64,000 nt of DNA, taken from NCBI GenBank assembly GCA_002633025.1, contig NMRB01000889.1, positions 113,112 to 177,111 of the forward strand. The letters run 5' to 3'. The DNA comes from Notospermus geniculatus. Its lineage: Eukaryota; Nemertea; Pilidiophora; Heteronemertea; Lineidae. Numbering within the stretch: the first letter of the stretch is position 1; every line of letters begins with the position of its first letter. This document shows, piece by piece, positions 22,055-33,579 of this stretch. The notes under the pieces were generated by a model. The model did no database searches and had not been told where the DNA came from. It saw nothing but the letters and a program-made list of their open reading frames with translations. The translations under genes were made by a program, and so were the position numbers.

Positions 22055-22224
22055 CTAAAATAGATAAGAGAGGAAACCTTCTTGAACTTTTACAACATCA
22101 GCCTTTGGAAAACATGAACGGAGGGAGGCAAAATGGTTAGAGGCCAAGAGGTTACAGGCCCTGGCCAAGGCACTACTCTGCCCTCTCAGTTGGTAAGGAA
22201 GGATAAAGTGGTGAATCGCTAAAT

Positions 22225-22325
22225 GAGCTGCTCCTTGAGTTCTCCAAGGTAGTGGAGAGACTGGGGTGATAATGTGTAGCACTTTGAAGAGTAGAAAGCA
22301 GCGCATATAAGGCTCACTTTATCAC
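22225..22325 (+). repeat. SINE tail fragment
   Basis: AAATGAGCTGCTCCTTGAG, TCTCCAAGGTAGTGGAGAG and the 3' words GCAGCGCATATAAGGCTC match the tail of the tRNA-derived SINEs in this window. The tRNA-like head is missing or decayed. Confidence 0.45.
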
Positions 22326-22570
22326 CGATTTTGGGGTGCACAGCCTCAGCAAGAGAAGTAATATGCAAGCAGAGGGAAGTTTTGCTTCCATCTTCATCAA
22401 CGAGCCAATACTTGTATTGAATCAGTCGAACTCTAGAAGCCACGTAAGCTATCAATGCTATTGTAGGAACTGTTGGTTAATTATAAAACTTGGGAATAAA
22501 GCAGCTGACAGACCCATACATATTTCAATACCCTCTATAATGTAAGATGGATTTTTCACGTCAGAATTAC

Positions 22571-22671
22571 CACAACACGCTGCCAACAACGACTTTGGAG
22601 GCGAAGAAATGAACCAGCATTAAGAACAAGAGGACACTCTGCCAGAACAGGTCTCCTGTCATAACTACAGA
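22571..22671 (-). CDS. Candidate minus-strand exon with a hydrophobic segment (weak)
   Basis: A good acceptor (GATATCTTCTTCTCAG) is followed by 33 open codons including FWQSVLLFLMLVHFF, which would make a membrane helix. The donor TTGTG|GTAATT is only fair. If real it belongs with the other minus-strand candidates. Confidence 0.2.
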
Positions 22672-23299
22672 CTGAGAAGAAGATATCTAAAATGCTGAGC
22701 CAATGGACCAATTCTTTGTATCTTTCTGATAATCATACATTCCTTCAAACATTATGACTCCAAGCAGAAGGGAACAAGCTGAACTTCAGCCAGGTCTAGA
22801 CAATGCTACCCCAAATTGTCTGATTGGCTGGCTGAGTCATCACAATCAGGACAAGCATCTGTAACGGTACTCTCTCCTCCCCACCGCCAACAGAACCAGA
22901 ATCGTTAGCGGACATGGTACAAGAGAACGATGGGGTGGTCTTCCAAATGATGCAGGTGAATAATGAAAGACAGAACTGAAAGGAATTTCTGGACAACTTT
23001 TCTAACTATCTGCACACTTTCTGAGAACACTGTATCAGTCGGGAATGTTTCGAAAATTATTGAGCATATTCTTTCCCAAATTCGATCCATACTCTCTTCC
23101 ACTTTGTTACCACTCCCATAGATAATGTTTTAGCGATGTTACTCATACACCTGAGAGAAAGACCAAAAACCCCTCCATGGCAGTCAAACGGAATCATGAA
23201 GAATATGAGATGATGTGATACAGAATTTTGAAAAGTCTCCACCCACTGTGAGTGCAACCCACAGGCTTTATTTACTAAGCAACCATTGCGTTGTGCGGG

Positions 23300-23710
23300 A
23301 CCAAGTACAAAGGGGCGATGAGTGGCTTGTTTGGGCACTATGTAGTGGCTTCTTTGCCCTTTGCAGTCAGTGGCTTGTTTCGGCTACATGACCGACGGCT
23401 TGTTTGGGCTTGGTGGTTAGTTGCTTCTTTGGGCCACGTGGTGAGTGACTTCTTTGGGCTGAATGGAGAGGTGCTTGTTTGGGCTTTGTGGCCAGTTCAG
23501 CTGCTTGTTTGGGCTATGTGTAGTGGCTTCTTTAGGCTACAGTTAATGGATTTTTGTGCTTTTGGCCAGTGGCTTCTTTGGGCTATGTGGCCAGTCGCTC
23601 CTTTGGGCTCTGTGGCAGTTGCTTCTTTAGGCTATGGTCAGTAGCACCTTTGGGCTATGTGGTCAGTCCGTCCTTTGGGCTATGTGGCCAGTTGCTTCTT
23701 TGGGCTAATC
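23300..23710 (+). repeat. Degenerate minisatellite (GGCTTCTTTGGGCTATGTGG units)
   Basis: About 14 units of 24-31 bp built around GGCTTCTTTGGGCTATGTGG, with variable spacing. A frame through it is open by virtue of the repeat and has no independent support as a protein. Confidence 0.65.
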
Positions 23711-24289
23711 TTGGAACCACTCTTATTCACAAGGGTTCCACTACAGAAAGAGAAACAGAAAGCCGATGAGAACAATACCCAATGGTTTCACTTCCAAGTC
23801 CACCTGTTTTTCTTCTAGTTTTCCAAGCAGCTCAGATTTGTTTCTGGTTACCGTATGTGATTTCAATTACGTTGCTGTTCTCTCCTTTTTGTAGGAGTAA
23901 ATTCAAGAAAATCTTCCCATGTGTTCCTTGCATTCCTAAGATGAGGAACATTTCCTGAATTAGCGGCATCAATGGTTCCACTTAGTACGATGGGTACATA
24001 CTCACAGCCATCTGGTGGGATTTTTTTTCACCAAATCATCACAGTACGGGATCGGCCTCGAGAATCCTGGATTAAGATAACCAAAATGAAACCACTTGAA
24101 AGCCTTCAAGCACTCGAAGCGCTTGCGGCGTGGACTACGCCCATCTTAACCAGCAGGCGCAGAGCCAAGGGGGGCACGGCGCACCCGCCCCCTTTCAACC
24201 AACAAATCTGTAAAATCAGTGAAATTCTGAACTATGGAGCAAATCATTGAAATTCACTGCAGATTTCAATGTTTCATTGAAATTCACTG

Positions 24290-24530
24290 CATATTTCAAT
24301 GTGCACAGTGCACCCCCTCTTTTCCGAAATCGTGGATCCGTCCCTGACCAGGGCGGGAAGCCTGTCAGGCACGGTGGTTGAGCACCGGACCCAAGACTGA
24401 GAGATCACAGATTCAACTCCGGCTGAGTCACTGTGTATTCTGAAAGTGGAAGTATCAAATGAGCTGTTCCTTGCGTTCCCCCTAAATGGTTTCAGGAGAG
24501 ACCACTTATGCTCGCGCAGCTGAAGACAGA
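24290..24530 (+). repeat. hAT-like end fragment followed by a tRNA-derived SINE
   Basis: CGTGGATCCGTCCCTG near 24330 resembles one end of the GGATCC family; no matching left end is clear. From about 24366, GGCACGGTGGTTGAGCAC and CAGATTCAACTCCG form a tRNA-like head, followed by the shared SINE tail AATGAGCTGTTCCTTGCG. Confidence 0.45.
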
Positions 24531-25182
24531 CGTGTCCAACACAAACTTTTCTGTCGGTGACTGGACAAACATAATCCTGTATTCATAGAAGAAAATGTTG
24601 GTGTGTCCTTATGTGGGAAACAACAGATTTCTCGAGGAAAGTTTCAAAATGTGGCATATGAATATTTTATTCAAATCAATGTCGTCCGTGTAATGTATGG
24701 GCTCTCAATGGAGGTACACAGTTTACATCTCTGCTTCTTTGGGGTAGGGTTACAAGCTTTCAAACGCAAAGATGTTTGAATTCTGCTCTGAAGTTTTTTG
24801 ATAAACGAGAGATAGGATTGAAGGGGGAAATACGAATTGCTCATAAATCGATGGATATCGGTCTTGCTCTTACGGAATAGGACGGAGGTGCCGTAACTGG
24901 TGGACAAGAAACAAAGTGATACGCGCTTCTGTTAACTGGAAAGCACGACAAACAAGGAAAATTATATCAACTTCCAATTCTCTTTATAACTTAATATTAT
25001 ATTGATTGACCAGGCAGGTAATCAACACGGCCAATCAATGGCAGTTGTTGATTTCCGATGGGTAGCCTGCCATATGGCTGCGCGACCCGAGGCAGTCTGT
25101 CGTCATGGTACAGATCCCCAAATGACTCAGTCGCTTTCTTGGGCAAGAGACTTAAGCGGGTGATCCACTGTTGCGATTTTGG

Positions 25183-25267
25183 CTTGAGACGGGGTTGCGT
25201 TCACTTGCGGTTACCTTATATGGCAATCGGAAGTCTCTAAGGTAATCACAACCCTGTCTCAAACCAA
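25183..25267. repeat. Imperfect hairpin (TTGAGACGGGGTTG)
   Basis: TTGAGACGGGGTTG at about 25184 pairs with CAACCCTGTCTCAA near 25250. The inner part pairs less well. Probably an old MITE. Confidence 0.35.
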
Positions 25268-25323
25268 GGCGAGGGATGTGAGGTGCGATATCGTTGGTAA
25301 GAAGATTCCACAGATCACTGTCC

Positions 25324-25433
25324 ACCACACACCTAGACTCAGGACCCAGTCGGTGTGTCCGCCGACTACATTGTGGAGTGTAGTCGGCGGGAGGAGTGAC
25401 ACACCGACTGGGTCCCGAGTCAACCACACACCT
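25324..25433. mobile_element. Hairpin MITE flanked by identical 10-bp words
   Basis: GACTCAGGACCCAGTCGGTG pairs with CACCGACTGGGTCCCGAGTC, with an inner pair GCCGACTACA/TGTAGTCGGC. The word CCACACACCT flanks both sides (left about 25325-25334, right about 25424-25433). The word is low complexity, so the duplication length is uncertain. Confidence 0.55.
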
Positions 25434-25439
25434 GGCGCC

Positions 25440-26270
25440 AACAGCCGATTTTGCTCAGTGGAGATCAGAACGCTGGCGATATCTCCCTGACGTCGCCCGT
25501 GGTTGCCTGTTTTACGAAGTGCTCAGCATTTTCAAACTCCGTCAACAGCTAGCATCATGAAGTGTATTTCAGCTGGTCCCTTTGCTGAAATTGACAAACA
25601 AGTTATCTTCCTCGCAGTGAAGATCAGACACCACTTTATAGAATAATGCGATACTAATAAAAACAGCCAAATATTTTTTCAAAATGTCCGCCATAAACCA
25701 ACTATTTTCAAATTAGCCCATCGTTTCCGTAACAACAATCCACATGTCGTGAGTGTGGTATTGAAAAAACAGGACAAATTCAAGAAATCCCTTGAGATGT
25801 TGCTTTTAAATATTTGATATGTATTTGAATGTTTCCATTCATGGGTTCACTTCCAATTAGCTCTAGCACGGTGCAGATCTCATCTAGTGAATTATTAGTG
25901 GATTTTCTACCGACAGAAATGGAAGCCATGCGAGGGGAAACCACTTGAGAATACTGTTAACGCTTTCAGGAAGGGTACGAGGACGAGGAATCATCCACTC
26001 AGTTGTATCTCGTCGCCAAAACCAGCGTGTAGCAACAGCATGAAAACAGCAGAACCTGATTGATCCTCAGCACCAAATATCAAGACAAGTCAGATCCGGC
26101 TGAACTCAGATGGAGACTTTCTCTAAATATTTCATAAGACCTCTGATTGTTTCAATGTAGGTTGGATATTTATTATGTATTGATCATCTATTGGGCAATG
26201 AATTTATAATCGTAGTGGCTGGAGCAAACCCATCTGTCGGGTTTGGTCCGACTTTGACACCTGCAATGAC
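25440..26270. other. No recognisable gene or repeat
   Basis: Both strands lack long ORFs, and I see no inverted or tandem structure here. Confidence 0.3.
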
Positions 26271-26280
26271 TGACTGATCA

Positions 26281-26577
26281 ATAGAGTTTTGACTGCCAGA
26301 CTGCTTGGCGTGAGGTGCTTCAAGAGTTTTGACTGCCAGACTGCTTGGCCCGAGGTGCTTCAAGAGTTTTGACTGCCAGACTGCTTGGCGTGAGGTGCTT
26401 CAAGAGTTTTGACTGCCAGACTGCTTGGCCCGAGGTGCTTCAATGAAGTTCTGACTGTGAAATGGTGTAAGGTGTTTCAATAGAGTTTGACTGCATGACT
26501 GCCAGACTGCTAGATGGTGTGAGGTGCTTCTTCTATAGACTGAGTTTGACTCCTAGACTGCTGATGGTGTGGGGCAC
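26281..26577. repeat. 40-bp tandem repeat with an alternating (80-bp) higher-order pattern
   Basis: Four units of exactly 40 bp (26281-26440) share GACTGCCAGACTGCTTGG. Units 1 and 3 continue CGTGAGGTG, while units 2 and 4 continue CCCGAGGTG. The real repeat is therefore an 80-bp dimer, copied once. Degenerate units continue to about 26577. There are no unique spacers, so it is not a CRISPR array. Confidence 0.8.
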
Positions 26578-26713
26578 AAGGACCTGATGTGGTACTAAGG
26601 GTGTATGAGTATCCTAGGAGGATACTGATGACTCTTCTCCAACAGCGCATGGCCGCACGCACAACGCCCATCCATCATTTGATTCAACACCCCCATTTCT
26701 CCTTTCACTTGTC

Positions 26714-26823
26714 GTCTATAGCATCCTCCCACAGCAGGGCTTTGGTCTCCCTCCTCCTCATACACTCACACTGTGACGAAGTGTAGCCAGGAAAAACCCC
26801 CGCTGTGGGAGGATGGTCTATAG
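26714..26823. mobile_element. hAT MITE, CATCCTCCCACAGC family, copy 1, with 8-bp target duplication
   Basis: Element 26722-26815 runs from CATCCTCCCACAGCAGGG to CCCGCTGTGGGAGGATG. The 8-bp duplication GTCTATAG is perfect at 26714-26721 and 26816-26823. Eight-bp duplications with short inverted repeats are typical of hAT elements. It is non-coding. Confidence 0.8.
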
Positions 26824-26955
26824 ATAATCTAAACAAGGAAAAGAAACTCCAATACTGGAGCCTACCAAGCGTGATAAATGTACCAAAATTAAATATTTCT
26901 CCAATGCCGCTTAGAATTGAGTATCTATAGATCAACACGACGATGATCAAGTCAC

Positions 26956-27027
26956 CTTGCGGCCAAAAGCATTAGTAGATTTTGTCGATCTAGCAAGTGC
27001 ACTCGCCAAATATCTGGTCTCTCTTCG
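26956..27027 (-). CDS. Candidate 72-nt minus-strand exon (weak)
   Basis: The acceptor TTAGGTTTGTTCAG and the donor CGCAAG|GTGACT bound a segment open in two frames. One reads RRETRYLASALARSTK. It has no homology that I recognise. Confidence 0.18.
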
Positions 27028-27324
27028 CTGAACAAACCTAATAATGTATCTTAACTGCGTTGTTCTTGAGCCCCGATTTGATCATCTGCCGCGCTCATTA
27101 GTTAAAGCTTGTTCCCGTGTTTGTACAGCTTTTTCGCGATATTTCACATTCTCCATTATTTGTAAAACGATAATAGTCGCGGGCCAACTCAGAGCGTTTA
27201 AAACAGGCAGATGGGAGGCCTGTCACAACATGAGAGATCAGCTGGCCAAATCATCTTCCATTTTGTCTTATTTATTATCGTCCTGGCCTGTGACCAGCCT
27301 CAATTTGGGTGGAACCACTGGAGA

Positions 27325-27500
27325 CGGCGGTGGCACAGTGGTTGAGCTCATGACCCGAGAGACCATGGGTCCGGTCAGCGTGCCACTTTGTGCTCTCAAC
27401 TGGTCCAAATGAGTCAACTGATGTGTAGAATGATCTTCTCTTTGAAATCCCCAGAAATGTTGGTGAATGGTGTGAGACTGTAAGCAGGGAAGCCCTATAT
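27325..27500 (+). repeat. Degenerate tRNA-derived SINE
   Basis: The head GGCGGTGGCACAGTGGTTGA and the weak B-box-like GGGTCCGGTCAGC are followed by CTCTCAACTGGTCCAAATGA, matching the head-tail junction of the copy at 14425. Confidence 0.4.
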
Positions 27501-28235
27501 CACAACTTTACATTGTCCCTTTTTAGAGTTTGCCATGAAATATTAGTTGAACCTGAGACCTCAGTTGCCCCCTCCCCCCCGCTATCTGCCGCATTAAATC
27601 CTAAGGCATTCACCTCTGTTACCTCAGGTATCAGGAAATCAAACATGAAACTTCAGTGTTGACGCTCCAACGCTACTGCAGCATTGTCATGAACCCTAAA
27701 ATTTCTTCAAACAATTAACAGTTCAATATGAAGGCATCACAATCTGACCCAGTCAACATCCAGATAAAAATGATCAGGCTACTTTTTAATGATACCGGTA
27801 CAAGCAGGGTGCCAGCAGCAGCCGCGTGCTCTAAACCGGCTGTCAGAATCACCGGCTACAACCGTGGTGTGTATTGTGTACCAAATGGTAGCCTGTCACT
27901 CCCAGACAATACACTCCTCCCAAGCAATAATTAAACTATTATGCTGTTCTTGGCAGGTCTCTTTAGGCTATGAATGAGCCCACCTGATGGTGACACTTTG
28001 TGAATTTATATCGATATGTGCAAAAGACTTGTGAAGTTTAAAAATATTTGAGCCGAAAATATTTCACACCCTGCAGTATGCATGTGCATGCAGCAGTCAT
28101 TTTGTAGCTGTCAGGTAGACGACACCAGGGGGGAACACCAGCATCGATCTCAACAACAGCAGTCGAAGGATAACGATGATGTAGGGGTAGGCATGACACT
28201 ACTCTAACGCCATGTTTTCCCTCACGTCTCACTGA

Positions 28236-28343
28236 AGGCTACCCACAAAAGTCATTCGAGACCGTTTGCTCAGCAGTTTTTCGGTGAGCAAACGGTCTCG
28301 AATGACTTTTTGCTCAGCAGTTAGCTCCAGTGTGCGGCAGGCT
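28236..28343. mobile_element. Truncated copy of the TTAA/AGCCTG element
   Basis: The right end GTGTGCGGCAGGCT followed by TTAG (a decayed TTAA), and inner words GTCATTCGAGACCGTTTGCT, match the complete copy at 47257-47470. GAGCAAACGGTCTCGAATGA makes an internal hairpin. The left end is lost or altered. Confidence 0.5.
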
Positions 28344-28349
28344 TTAGTT

Positions 28350-29550
28350 ATGTTAGTGCTCACATTCTGAGGTCATCAAAAGGCAAAATTATGAGGAAAG
28401 TCCAAGTCCAAGTTGGGCGTCTCCAACAACACGATGTGACCAATGAACCTGCACCATGGAGAGTTTTATCATCTCTGCGCACCTGTCTCCAAACAGAACA
28501 CTAAACACATCAGATATCTCTCTGACCAGAAACATCTGTGGCCAACTCGGAACTGATAAAACTCAACCCAAATAATAAGGCATTCTTACTTTACAATCAA
28601 AATGTTGAAACAGACAGGATAACATCATCAGCAACATCTGTGTAATTGGAAATTCTCTGATAAATCTCTCCAATAATGATGAACAAGTTGCTATTGTCAT
28701 CAGTTTTCACATGCGTTTTTCCTCAATTTAATTCCGGTTTGATTTATACATGAATTTCACTGCCTCTATGTTATATTGAATTAGTCTCATGAAATCTGAC
28801 CCTGTGTCATCAGCTGATCACAGCGGGATGCTGGCTTAGGCAGAGAGAGATACGTCACAGGCTTACAAAATCATTCAGATTCGACTGTATGTTAAAATTC
28901 ACAACACTCCCTGTTTGGTGCGACCACTATAACGAAGTCCCATCAACGACTTTTGAGATCTCTACACCCACCCCACCCACCCAACAACACCGACCAGGAT
29001 TTCATTTTTATTAGCTTAGTGGTTGGCACACTGGCTTTCAAGCCGGAAGTACGGATACGTAACACTGAGGACTGTCAAGTAGGCGTACAATACAACTGGC
29101 TAATGAGCCTATCACCAGATTCAGACTCCAGAGATGGATTCAATCAGGAGCGCAAGTGACACACACCCTTATGTTGCAAAAGCATACTTTTTATCCTGAT
29201 TCTGAGTATTTTCAGATTGGGTACTACCCTCCCTTTATAATGTGTAAGTTGTAGTTATGCCCCCCCCCCCCATCTGAAATCCTGGGTCCATCCCTTAGAA
29301 AACTTGAGCTCAACTCCACGCAGAAGAAGGACAGCGTCAGGGTCATACTTCTTGATATTAACCAATTAAATAAACATGTGACTGGTTACATTGACCACAG
29401 AATCAAATTCACGTCTGACGCACTAACCATAACTAAACCTCTCAAGGATCAATTAGGGCGAGTTGATGATGAGATTATGAACCGATACAATACCCGTGGC
29501 AGGTTGTATTTTCACAGGCATCTAGCACCAATTTGTTAGTAAAGTACAGT
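28350..29550. other. No recognisable gene
   Basis: The only things seen are a fragmentary tRNA-like head near 29018 (TTAGCTTAGTGGTTGGCAC), a C-run at about 29260, and CCTGGGTCCATCCCTTAG. The last resembles a decayed end of the GGATCC hAT-like family. Confidence 0.3.
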
Positions 29551-29552
29551 TC

Positions 29553-29727
29553 TAATAGGAGCTGTCAGCGAGTTGACCACTAGGTGTCACTAGGGCCCAA
29601 TTCAATGCATCTAGCGGACCCAGTCATTATCGATCGAGCAGCGATCATAATAGATTTCCTGTACATTTGGTCCGCTAAGAGTGTGCTGCCATCTGTTAGC
29701 AATATGCGCGGCTGACTGCTCCTATTA
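29553..29727. mobile_element. MITE with TIR TAATAGGAGC; diverged relative at 37038-37200
   Basis: Starts TAATAGGAGCTGTCAGCG and ends CGGCTGACTGCTCCTATTA. Inner words GTTGACCACTAGGTGTCAC and GCCCAATTCAA recur in order at 37038-37200 (GTTGACCAACTGGTGTCACC, GCCCAATTCAAGG). This makes it a dispersed family. Confidence 0.55.
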
Positions 29728-30035
29728 CATGAGAAAAGAGGCAATATCAATAGACTCACAGATGGAGGATATAAACAAGACAGTCACAATGTTCCCAGGT
29801 TTGTCGAAAAATTATGAGTTGAATTGGTTCGTGTATTATTGATGAGGGAGTATAATGGAACTATCATACATATGTTTGTGGTTCCACGTGGTAGCTAGTG
29901 ATGAGGCATTTCTATCATGTCAAAAGGCCTCTTTCGCCAGGTGGTATAAGGACACTTGGCAGCCTCATAAGGGGTCGTCTGGCTTTACGCTGAGCAGTTC
30001 AGGCTTCCAACGAAAATATCAATTCCATCTGGTGG

Positions 30036-30150
30036 CAGGCAAGCATCCTCCCACAGCAGGGTTTGGTCTCGCTCCTCTTCATACACTCACACACAGAGTG
30101 GATGAAGAGGAGTGAGGTAAAAACCCCTGCTGTGGGAGGATGCAGGCAAG
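30036..30150. mobile_element. hAT MITE, CATCCTCCCACAGC family, copy 2, with 8-bp target duplication
   Basis: Element 30044-30142 (99 bp) folds end to end. The duplication CAGGCAAG is perfect at 30036-30043 and 30143-30150. Confidence 0.8.
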
Positions 30151-30209
30151 TGACTAAAGTGACCGAAGACGGGTGTTGCGTTGCCCCCATCTGCCAGTTC
30201 CAGGCGAGA

Positions 30210-30308
30210 CATCCTCCCATAGCAAGGCTTTGGTCTTGCTCATCTTCATAACTTGCGTTTTTGTGAGTGGATGAAGAGGAACGAGTAAAACCCTGCTGTG
30301 GGAGGATG
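30210..30308. mobile_element. hAT MITE, CATCCTCCCACAGC family, copy 3 (no clear duplication)
   Basis: Runs from CATCCTCCCATAGCAAGG to CCCTGCTGTGGGAGGATG, only 60 bp from copy 2. Its flanks do not match, so it is either older or was altered after insertion. Confidence 0.65.
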
Positions 30309-31071
30309 ACAAGGGCAAGGCATTGATGCCGTTTGATGTACATGTGAAAACAATGTCTTTCTTGGTCAGGTATGCGATAGGCGGAATCTTCAGAAATCCA
30401 CAGAGGTGAGGATGATTACAGACTGGTCCACGCCATGGATAGAATAATTCAAAGGAAATTAGAATCGTGGCAATAAACCGCAGCCCGGATTATGTGAAAC
30501 CACGATTGATTTTACCTACCTTGAGACCGCCTACACTGATATTTTTGAGAAAAGCTCTCTATGAGAATTTGTTTGACAAAAATCATAACCTATCAATTAT
30601 ATTACCGTATCTTGGGGAATATTTACCAACAAAAATAACCTTTTCAATCAGAATGCTTCAGGATGGTTTTTGTGTCCCTGGGAAGTAATCTGAGACCTGG
30701 GTATTGATGTGCAGGTGTTGGTAATTTTCTTAGCCATGAGCTGATGATTCCATAAAGGAACCGCAGTAAACAAGAAATTGGAAATTAGAGGGAACACAAG
30801 TTTGGGATCCCACGATGGTGAGACTGGGTAAGAGAAGAAATGGAGGTAAACGTCCTCAAAATGTCAGAGAATCATTGCAAGAAATGAAATGTGGGGTTCT
30901 TAGCGTGCAGATTCAAGGTATCATCTTTTTTGAGATTTTTTCAGGTCCTTTGACCTCTTCTTCCAAAATCCAACTCTTAAGCCTACAGCCAGCATCCTTG
31001 CTGTGAAGGCCTTCATAAACTTGTTCAGACTTGGTGTGATTTTCAAATACATCCCTGTATGGTGGCCACAG

Positions 31072-31525
31072 CACAGGGTCGGATCCGGGGGGCGTATGCC
31101 CNATTTGGAGAAGATCTAGTCATTAGTTCAGGAGTTATTGCACTTTTAGTGTTTTCAGTTTCTGCCACCTGGTGGCCAAGCTAAGAGTCGAATCAGACCG
31201 AAACTTGGTGTCATGGGTCATCTGACCTAGGGGTATATATGTACCAAGTTTCAGATCAATAGCTCTGGCGGTTACGAAACGTGCCCTGCTAACTGAACAC
31301 GACGACGACGCCGGACGCCGGACGCCGGACGACGGACGCTGCACCATCGTAATAGCTCACCCAGTGAGCTAAAAATTTGTGTATTTTGTTCTCAGATGCC
31401 AGGAAAATGCATCTAAAAGCATTTAAATTGTCACTGAATTTTTCTGTTTGGGCTTCGCACTCTTGGTGCTCACCTCTGTTGAGCTGCGCCCCCTTTCTGT
31501 CAACCCTGGATCCGACCGTGACAAC
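31072..31525. mobile_element. GGATCC hAT-like element interrupted by a second repeat
   Basis: Left end CAGGGTCGGATCCGGGGG; right end CCCTGGATCCGACCGTG. The right half (CTCAGATGCCAGGAAAATGC and on) matches the intact copy at 60948-61220. Between them, about 31110-31375, is an unrelated unit with GACGCCGGACGCCGGACG and GTAATAGCTCACCC. This looks like a nested insertion. A single N lies at 31102. Confidence 0.5.
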
Positions 31526-31639
31526 AGAAGACAACAATGGCTTCACTCGGCAGTTCGAAAAAGCCGAACCGCCGAACTTGGTACGCAGAATTGTACCCCA
31601 ATTTCGAAAAGACAGAACCATAGCCATTTTTGTCAAAAT

Positions 31640-33190
31640 TGCATAATTTCCATATTATTCATGCTAGATACCTAGAATTCACGCAATCTGCGCTGATAGC
31701 TGAACACATCGTGAAATGCACGTGTGTGGATGCCCCAGGGTCAATGCTAGTTTGGTAGTTCCTCTGGGATAAGCCCAAAGCACCTCTCCCTTCCTCAGCG
31801 TATTAGTTTAAGTTTACTTTTGATGAAGCAGCATTCTTTAATCAGGTGGCATCGTAACAAGAGATGGTGAATTAAAAAGATATGTTGTTACAGGTGAGAA
31901 AGAATCATATACACAGGTTTGATAATGTTGACGTTTTTAAGGGGGCTTGAAAACGCTGATGGAAATAGGGTAGGCCTAGAACGGATATGGAAGCGCTGCT
32001 GGTTCCTATCCGCCACCTCTCCTCGACTGCATCCTTCATCTCGTCTGAGCCTCCCCAGCTGTTGCATTCTGTCCATCAGCATCCCAAGACAAGAACCAGC
32101 AACTGGTCTGAAACCAAAACAGAAGTGTTTTCTTTACGTCTGCACTGCATTTGTTTTCCTACCGGTGTGGCATGTCCCAATCAGCTGCATCTTAATGTAT
32201 TTGTTTGGGCAGAGGTCAGGAGTAGTGATCTTCCAGATTTCTCCCCGCCAGTCTGGCGCCAGAAGTTATGAAGCGAACACATGCAAGTCGTTCTGGCTAA
32301 CCTTACACCAAGAAATCTGGTGAACACGTGCGCCGCGGTGTATGTTCTCACTTAAAGGGCGAGTGCGTTGAGAAAATGAGACACGTTCTTCGATGGTAAG
32401 CACGTCGTCGGTCTTCACTAGTCTTGCCCGAAAAGAACTCTTCCAAAGTCAGCAAACGTGACGTTTACAGATCTTCAGCAAGTCTTTCGTGTGAGGGGGC
32501 AAGGAACTGAAATCAAGGACTTTCTTCGTTCCTCATTCTGTACCTTACAAAAGGTACGAAGGGTGCCAATATGATGTATGCTACACCAGGATGGACCCAC
32601 GCTGAGCCACTACACTTCCTCCCAAAAGACTCTCAAAAGGTAAAAACAAGAAACTTTGACAAATGCGTCAGGGCTGCAGAAGGGTAACGTTGCTTTTTTC
32701 ACTTCGAGGCCAGAACCCAAAAGACCATACATGTATATTGTTCTCCACTGATGCAGGGAGGGGGTGGGGAGGATAGCCCCTTGACCCCTAGCAACTGCAC
32801 TAAACATATCACGATCTCTTTTACAAATTAGCACCCCAAAATACAAACCCCACGAGTAAAAAACGTTTGACTTTTGAAGCCAAGCAACAGTTGCTGGTGA
32901 ATCAGCTGGCATGTTTGTTATCTGGATCCCAGACTCACTGGCAACACACCACCTGGCCGAGACTAACCTGTGCCGTACACCAACCGCCTATATTTCACAC
33001 CAAACCTGTCCAACGCATCCTGTCATAATTTGTAACTAATCAACTTCTAATTATGAACCTGTTGATAGAAGGATGGGTGTTCTGGTGAGGTATCTGACAC
33101 GATGCAGCCGCACCAGTTGCTGTAGTCGGATAAACCTTCTTATGGCAAATTGGGGTGTTGAAGGACTGTGTCTACATCAACCTCGGGATT
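31640..33190. other. No recognisable gene or repeat
   Basis: Several overlapping ORFs of 60-130 codons lie in different frames without shared exon structure or recognisable motifs. I see no repeat. Confidence 0.3.
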
Positions 33191-33194
33191 AACT

Positions 33195-33330
33195 GGATTG
33201 CCAGCATCGAGCACGGCGAAGGAAAGAGTGGTGCTCACTTCAGGAGACTGCGGGTTCAATTCTCAATCAAGCGAGGGAATCAAATCTCCTCAATAGCACG
33301 GGGGTTCTTGTTTCCTCCTACTAAATGCCC
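33195..33330 (+). repeat. Degenerate tRNA-derived SINE
   Basis: The B-box-like TGCGGGTTCAATTCTCA is followed about 50 bp later by TTCTTGTTTCCTCCTACT. The word TTTCCTCCTAC also follows the tRNA-like heads at 37.9 and 54.4 kb. Confidence 0.4.
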
Positions 33331-33337
33331 AGATATA

Positions 33338-33565
33338 CTGTAAAGCAAGATAATTTCGCGGCTGGAAATGTTCGCGAATCAAGAATTATAGACATATTTG
33401 CGGCAGGATATTTTCGCGAGTCTCTGCCATTTTTCACAGTTTTTTTTCACAGTCTATATTTATCACTTGCATGTATTTATATTCGCGACAAGAAATTTTC
33501 GCGACTCATACACTCTCGCGAAATTCGCGAAAATTTCCTGCACGCGAAATTTTCCTGCTTTACAG
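33338..33565. mobile_element. MITE with TIR CTGTAAAGCA and TA target
   Basis: Starts CTGTAAAGCAAGATAATTTC and ends CGCGAAATTTTCCTGCTTTACAG, with TA on each side. The interior is rich in TTTTCGCGA words on both strands. The TA target suggests a Tc1/mariner-type origin. Confidence 0.55.
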
Positions 33566-33579
33566 TACTTGCGATGGTA

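Noticed and set aside
23291-23769. Two overlapping plus-strand ORFs with repeated GLCG-like peptide
   Set aside because: They lie over a degenerate minisatellite with units of uneven length and frame.
26281-26440. CRISPR-like array of 40-bp repeats
   Set aside because: The units are contiguous with no unique spacers, and the DNA is eukaryotic.
30467-30688. 73-codon plus-strand ORF, and on the minus strand an acceptor-donor pair
   Set aside because: Both strands give plausible readings, so neither is convincing.
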